Assembly: GCA_011048585.1 (NCBI GenBank)
Contig: DSDS01000114.1
Coordinates: forward strand, 1 to 9,051
DNA: 9,051 bases
Direction: 5' to 3'
Source: Desulfurivibrio alkaliphilus
Lineage (GTDB): Bacteria; Desulfobacterota; Desulfobulbia; Desulfobulbales; Desulfurivibrionaceae
Shown: piece by piece, positions 5,575 through 9,051 of the stretch
How positions within the stretch are numbered: the stretch's first letter is position 1
Layout of the letters: every line of letters starts with the position of its first letter
Position numbers and translations under genes: made by a program
Notes under the pieces: generated by a model
Told to the model about the DNA's origin: nothing
What the model saw: the letters and a program-made list of their open reading frames with translations, nothing else
Databases searched by the model: none

Positions 5575-5584
5575 GGAGGTGATC
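5575..5584 (+). promoter_or_regulatory. Full anti-16S Shine-Dalgarno deciding the kinase start
   Basis: GGAGGTGATC matches the 16S rRNA 3' tail complement over ten bases, with the ATG at 5585 immediately after and 5 nt from the GGAGG core. The in-frame ATG at 5534 has GGAGG only 3 nt away, which is too close. The extra 17 residues it would add are not membrane-like. I therefore use 5585. Confidence 0.65.
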
Positions 5585-7375
5585 ATGGGTGGGGAGCGGA
5601 GCAGGATGGATCAAGTTAATGATGCCCGTGGCGGCAGGGTGCGCCGGCCACTGCGGGATTCCATGAGTGTGCAGGCCAAATTTCTGCTGGTTACCGGCCT
5701 GATTCTGCTGTTCAACTGCCTGATGATGGCCCTGATCATCTATCACCATGAAAAAAGTCAGCTGGAACTGGCGGCCCATGCCAAGTCGGAACTGGTGATG
5801 GCGGCGGTGGAGGCCAGTCGCTCCTATGTGCGCGAAGAGCTGCGACCGGCCATGTATCGCCATTTGGGTCCCGATTATTTCGTCCCCGAGGCGATGTCCA
5901 CCTCCTATGTGGGCCGGGCGGTGGTGGAGCGGCTGGCTCCGGCCATGGAGGAGTTCAACTATCGGCGGGTGGCGATCAACGCCCGCAACCTCCGCTACGA
6001 GGCCAATCAGCTGGAGTTGCGGATGATCGATTTTTTTGGCGAAAACCCCCAACTGACCGAGTGGCGCGGCTTGGTGGAGGGGGATCACCGGGAGAAGTGG
6101 TTCATGCGCTTTCGCCCGGTTCGTTTTGAGCGGGAGTGCCTGGACTGTCACGGCTCGCCGGATGCGGCCCCGGCGGTCATGGTGGAGAGTTACGGGGCCG
6201 ATCGGGGCTTTGGTCGCTATCCGGGGGAACTGGCCGGCCTGATCGCGGTGGGGGTGCCGGTGGAGGCGGCTCTGGCCAAGGCTCGGGAGAAGGCGGTTTC
6301 GATCTTTTTAGTGGTTTTTGCCGGCATGGCCATGGTTTTCATGGCCCTGAACTTCTTTTTTCACCGGATGGTGGTGATCAATCTGCGGGGGCTGCTGGAG
6401 ATCTTCCAGGATCACGGGGATCAGTCCCCTCCCGATCCCCAGGGGTGCGCGGCCGAGTTGGCCGAGGTCTCCCGCGCCCTGCCCTATAAGGATGAGCTGG
6501 CCGAGCTGACCGTGGCCGCCTGTACCATGGCCGGTCACCTGCATCGCACCCGGGAGCAGTTGCGCCGATATGCCAGGGAGCTGGAGAGTCGGGTGGAGGA
6601 TCGCACCCGGGCCCTGCGCCTCACCGAGGCCCGCCTCCAGCAGAAGGAGCTGGAGGAGAAGATTCGCCAGGCCGAAAAGATGGTGGCCATGGGCCAGCTG
6701 GTGGCGGGTTTGGCCCACGAGATCAACAACCCTTTGGGGATCATTCTCTGCTATCTCGATCTGGTAAAACGGCAGGCTCCGACCGATCCCCAGGCCCTGC
6801 GGGATCTGGAGGTGATCGAAAAACAGGCCCGCAGCTGCAAGCGGATTGTCAGCGATCTGCTCGATTTTGCTCGGGGGGGGAAGGGCAACAAGGAGCAGGT
6901 CTCGCTGAACCGGGTGATCGAGGAGGTGGCCGGGATGGTGGCGCCCCAGTTCGGCAAGCAGGGGGTGGAGGTCAGGTTGGAGCTGGCTCCCGAGCTGCCC
7001 CAGTTGTGGCTTGATGTCAACAAGATCAAGCAGGTGATCCTCAATCTGCTGATGAACTCCCGCCAGGCCATGCCCGAGGGTGGGGGGCGAATCGAGATCG
7101 GCAGCAGTTGGTCGGCCGAGGCCGGAGTGGTGCGGGTACGGGTTTGGGACAACGGCCGGGGGATCGCCCCGGAAAACCTGGGCAAGATATTCGATCCCTT
7201 TTTCAGCACCAAGGGGACCGGCGAGGGCACCGGCCTGGGGTTGTCGGTCAGTTATGGCATCATCAAGGAGCACGGGGGCGAGATCGAGGTGAGCAGCCAG
7301 CCGGGCGAGTGGACCTGCTTTGTCCTGGATCTCCCGGTGGCGGCGCATGATCCGGAACGGGAAGAGGAGCGATAA
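5585..7375 (+). CDS. Membrane sensor histidine kinase with DUF3365/Tll0287-like c-heme sensor domain
   Basis: This 596-residue kinase senses an extracytoplasmic signal and phosphorylates the regulator encoded next. TM1 spans about residues 32-53. An extracytoplasmic domain of about 180 residues (54-236) ends with C185-L-D-C-H189, a covalent c-type heme motif, in the context RFERECLDCHGSPDAAP typical of the DUF3365/Tll0287-like domain. TM2 spans 237-260. A HAMP-like linker and a coiled coil (about 320-370) lead to a HisKA domain, GLAHEINNPLG, with phospho-acceptor H378. The HATPase_c domain shows the N box (N487-LLMN491), DNGRG (from D522) and GTGEGTGLGLS (from G544). All catalytic motifs are intact. 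Heme attachment would need the cytochrome c maturation machinery. Likely signals are redox state, NO, CO or O2, but the sequence does not tell which. Its TAA overlaps the regulator ATG by one base, so translation is coupled. Confidence 0.93.
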   Translation: MGGERSRMDQVNDARGGRVRRPLRDSMSVQAKFLLVTGLILLFNCLMMALIIYHHEKSQLELAAHAKSELVMAAVEASRSYVREELRPAMYRHLGPDYFVPEAMSTSYVGRAVVERLAPAMEEFNYRRVAINARNLRYEANQLELRMIDFFGENPQLTEWRGLVEGDHREKWFMRFRPVRFERECLDCHGSPDAAPAVMVESYGADRGFGRYPGELAGLIAVGVPVEAALAKAREKAVSIFLVVFAGMAMVFMALNFFFHRMVVINLRGLLEIFQDHGDQSPPDPQGCAAELAEVSRALPYKDELAELTVAACTMAGHLHRTREQLRRYARELESRVEDRTRALRLTEARLQQKELEEKIRQAEKMVAMGQLVAGLAHEINNPLGIILCYLDLVKRQAPTDPQALRDLEVIEKQARSCKRIVSDLLDFARGGKGNKEQVSLNRVIEEVAGMVAPQFGKQGVEVRLELAPELPQLWLDVNKIKQVILNLLMNSRQAMPEGGGRIEIGSSWSAEAGVVRVRVWDNGRGIAPENLGKIFDPFFSTKGTGEGTGLGLSVSYGIIKEHGGEIEVSSQPGEWTCFVLDLPVAAHDPEREEER

Positions 7376-8790
7376 TGGCGGCGTGTTTACTGGTGGTGGA
7401 TGACGAGCGGGACATGTTGGAGGCCCTGGGCCGTATTCTGCCCCGGGAGCTGGCGGATCTGGAGGTGATCACCCGCCACCGGGCCGAGGAGGCCCTGGCG
7501 GTGGTGCGGGAGCAGAGTGTCGATGTGCTGCTCCTTGATATCCGGATGCCGGAGATGGACGGTTTGGATCTATTGAGCGCGGTCAAGGAGCTGGACCCCT
7601 GGGTGACGGTGGTGATGATGACCGCCTACGGCGGTATTGAAACGGCGGTGGAGGCGGTCAAACGCGGAGCCTACGACTTTATCACCAAACCCTTCGAGAT
7701 CCCCGATCTGGTGCGGGTTCTGCAAAAAGCCTTGGAGCGGGGCCGCCTGCTGCGGGAAAACATGAACCTGCGCCAACGTTTGCCCGAACAGGCGGGGTTT
7801 GCCGGTTTTGTCGGCCAGTCGCCGCCCATGCGCAAGCTTTACGACGCCATTCAGGCCCTGGCCCGCACCGATTACAGCGTCCTGATCAGGGGAGAGTCCG
7901 GTACCGGCAAGGAACTGGCGGCCCGGGCGATCCACGAGTTGAGTTCGCGCGGCCGGCGAAAGATGGTGACCGTCAACTGTCCGGCCATCCCCGAACACCT
8001 GCTGGAAAGCGAGCTATTTGGTCACCGCAAGGGGGCTTTTACCGGTGCCGACCGGGACCATGTCGGGCTGTTTGCCGAGGCCGACGGCTCCACCCTGCTG
8101 CTGGACGAGGTGGCCGATATCCCGGTCGCGGTCCAGACCAAGCTGTTAAGGGCTTTGCAGGAACAGGAGATTCGGCCGGTGGGCGGCGAACGTTCACTGA
8201 AGGTCGATGTCCGGATCATCTCCAGTACCAATCAGAATCTGGAGGCCAAGATCAAGGAGCGCACCTTTCGCGAGGATCTTTATTACCGCCTAAACGTGGT
8301 CACCCTCTCTACCCCATCCCTGGGAGAGATCCGGGAGGATCTCCCTCTTTTGGCCGACTATTTCCTGCGGGCCGCCTGCCGGGAGCTGAATCTGCCTCCG
8401 AAAAGTTTCTCCGTGGCCGCCATGGGGGAGATCGCCCGCCGCGACTGGCCGGGCAATGTTCGGGAGTTGCAGAACTTTGTCCGGCGGGTGGTGCTGTTTG
8501 CCCCGGAGCGGGAGATCAGTCTGGCGGAGATCAAGGCGGTGGGGGATGGCGGTGGCCGTTTTGGGGGGCAGGCGCCCGGCCCGGCCGCTGCCGGCGACGG
8601 CGGCATCGAGCCCTATCTGCGTTGCCGGGACCAGTTGGTGGAGCGGTTCACCGACGACTATGTTCGCCAACTGCTTACGGTTTGCGAGGGAAATGTCACC
8701 CGGGCGGCGGAAACCGCCGGCCTGAGTCGGGCGGCTCTGCAAAAAATTCTCCGCCGGCTGGACCTGCAATCCCGGGACTTCCGCTCTTAA
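7375..8790 (+). CDS. NtrC-family sigma54-dependent response regulator
   Basis: This 471-residue transcription activator has the standard three domains. The receiver (1-120) has acidic pocket D9/D10, phospho-acceptor D55 (LLLDIRMPEMDG), T83 and K105. The AAA+ sigma54-interaction domain (about 144-375) has Walker A GESGTGK (173-179), the sigma54-contact loop GAFTGA (220-225), Walker B TLLLDE (240-245) and a WPGNVRELQNF motif. A Gly/Pro/Ala-rich linker precedes the C-terminal Fis-type helix-turn-helix (CEGNVTRAAETAGLSRAALQKILRRL). Every residue needed for phosphorylation, ATP hydrolysis and sigma54 remodelling appears present. AGGAG at 7365-7369 is 5 nt from the ATG, which overlaps the kinase stop as TAATG. 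The cognate kinase is therefore clear. Target genes are unknown; the divergent usp-transporter operon is a candidate. The 3' end overlaps the convergent glycosylase gene by 4 bp. Confidence 0.96.
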   Translation: MAACLLVVDDERDMLEALGRILPRELADLEVITRHRAEEALAVVREQSVDVLLLDIRMPEMDGLDLLSAVKELDPWVTVVMMTAYGGIETAVEAVKRGAYDFITKPFEIPDLVRVLQKALERGRLLRENMNLRQRLPEQAGFAGFVGQSPPMRKLYDAIQALARTDYSVLIRGESGTGKELAARAIHELSSRGRRKMVTVNCPAIPEHLLESELFGHRKGAFTGADRDHVGLFAEADGSTLLLDEVADIPVAVQTKLLRALQEQEIRPVGGERSLKVDVRIISSTNQNLEAKIKERTFREDLYYRLNVVTLSTPSLGEIREDLPLLADYFLRAACRELNLPPKSFSVAAMGEIARRDWPGNVRELQNFVRRVVLFAPEREISLAEIKAVGDGGGRFGGQAPGPAAAGDGGIEPYLRCRDQLVERFTDDYVRQLLTVCEGNVTRAAETAGLSRAALQKILRRLDLQSRDFRS

Positions 8791-9051
8791 AGGAAGCGGC
8801 CCAGCCTTTTCTGGAGCAGCTGCAGATCCTCCCAGGCGGCCTTTTTCATCTCCGGATTGAGCAGGAGAAATTCCGGTGCCAGGGTCGGGATCAGGGGGAT
8901 CCCTTGATAGTCGTGGAACCTGCCCCGCAGCTGCAGGAGGTTGAGTTGGCTGCGCAGCAGGGCTCGGGCCGGCTCCTGGCCCAGGGTACAGATCAGGGCC
9001 GGCTGCAGGGTGGTGATCTGGGCCAGCAGGTTGGGCAGGCACTCCCGGATC
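8787..9051 (-). CDS. Uracil-DNA glycosylase family (family 4/5-like), C-terminal part only
   Basis: The minus strand is open from the window edge to a TAA at 8787-8789, giving 87 codons with no start inside the window. The reading IRECLPNLLAQITTLQPALI, followed by CTLGQEPARALL and LRGRFHDYQGIPLIPT, then ends NPEMKKAAWEDLQLLQKRLGRFL. This matches the C-terminal third of Fe-S uracil-DNA glycosylases, which remove uracil from DNA. C4 of the fragment fits the last of the four Fe-S ligands. The expected motif is like HP(S/A)-x-x-L(R); here the text is TLAPEFLLLNP, with Ala (codon at 8877-8879) where the conserved His should be. The protein may therefore have altered or lost activity. The N-terminal motif and the other Cys lie outside the window. 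It is convergent with the regulator gene and shares 4 bp with it. Confidence 0.85.
   Translation of the reverse strand, partial: IRECLPNLLAQITTLQPALICTLGQEPARALLRSQLNLLQLRGRFHDYQGIPLIPTLAPEFLLLNPEMKKAAWEDLQLLQKRLGRFL

Larger units (their letters stand above)
5223..5584. other. Divergent intergenic region between the usp operon and the two-component operon
   Basis: This 362-bp stretch separates head-to-head transcription units and holds no gene I can support. It contains an imperfect direct repeat near usp (5253-5288), an AT-rich patch at 5326-5350 unlike the surrounding GC-rich DNA, a perfect 10-bp dyad (5434-5459) and an exact TATAAT (5506-5511). The pentamer TTGGC recurs on the plus strand at 5262, 5284, 5391 and 5450, and its complement GCCAA at 5439. 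I could not find a convincing -35/-10 pair for usp on the minus strand. Confidence 0.6.

Noticed and set aside
5327..6151. A 274-codon minus-strand frame covering the intergenic region and the kinase 5' part
   Set aside because: It is His/Pro/Gln-rich with no recognisable family and overlaps the well-supported kinase and its promoter region.
6308..7348. A 346-codon minus-strand frame inside the kinase gene
   Set aside because: It lies entirely opposite conserved HisKA/HATPase coding sequence, shows no domain, and has a composition typical of antisense frames.
8290..9042. A 250-codon minus-strand frame at the right end
   Set aside because: It is in the wrong frame for the glycosylase, which is in another minus frame without a start in the window. 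Its sequence is low-complexity Pro/Gly/Ala and it overlaps the regulator's conserved domains.

Overview
The window comes from a GC-rich (about 60-65% by eye) Gram-negative bacterium. The gene content and protein style fit Desulfobacterota, perhaps a Desulfobulbales/Desulfurivibrio-like organism. The clues are an EF-P/EpmA pair, a c-type-heme histidine kinase paired with an NtrC-family regulator, a long YeiH-type transporter and a family 4/5-type uracil-DNA glycosylase. This assignment is an inference from style, not a proven taxonomy. I see no rRNA, tRNA, CRISPR array, insertion sequence or phage gene.

Layout. (1) Positions 1-1984 (+) hold a tight operon: the 3' part of efp, starting at the codon for the lysine that is modified in bacterial EF-P; epmA, the enzyme that attaches (beta-)lysine to that residue; and an unrecognised one-TM protein whose probable GTG start is followed at once by Pro-Pro-Pro. 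(2) Positions 2015-2473 (-) encode a small four-TM DoxX-like protein that converges on the efp operon. A 198-bp gap with a perfect 15-bp hairpin lies upstream of it. (3) Positions 2672-5222 (-) look like a second operon, read right to left: a universal stress protein, a 582-residue YeiH/UPF0324-type putative sulfate exporter with a large extra N-terminal part, and an 82-residue one-TM protein. (4) Positions 5223-5584 form a divergent intergenic region with an exact TATAAT box, a perfect 10-bp dyad and an imperfect 21-bp-spaced direct repeat. (5) Positions 5585-8790 (+) hold a two-component system: a membrane kinase whose extracytoplasmic domain carries CxxCH, translationally coupled to a sigma54-activating response regulator. 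(6) Positions 8787-9051 (-) hold the C-terminal end of a uracil-DNA glycosylase family protein, overlapping the regulator tail-to-tail by 4 bp.

How they fit together. EpmA acts on EF-P, which relieves ribosome stalling at polyproline. Among the proteins I read here, PPP occurs only in EpmA and the third protein of the same operon, so EF-P activity may feed back on this operon. The heme kinase and sigma54 regulator probably sense redox state or a small ligand. Their target is not in evidence, but the usp-transporter operon lies head-to-head with them across a region containing a dyad, so it is a natural candidate. No well-formed sigma54 promoter is visible there. Most of the window is recognisable housekeeping and regulatory content. 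The least explained parts are the third gene of the efp operon, the enlarged transporter with its small membrane partner, and the glycosylase end lacking the expected His.
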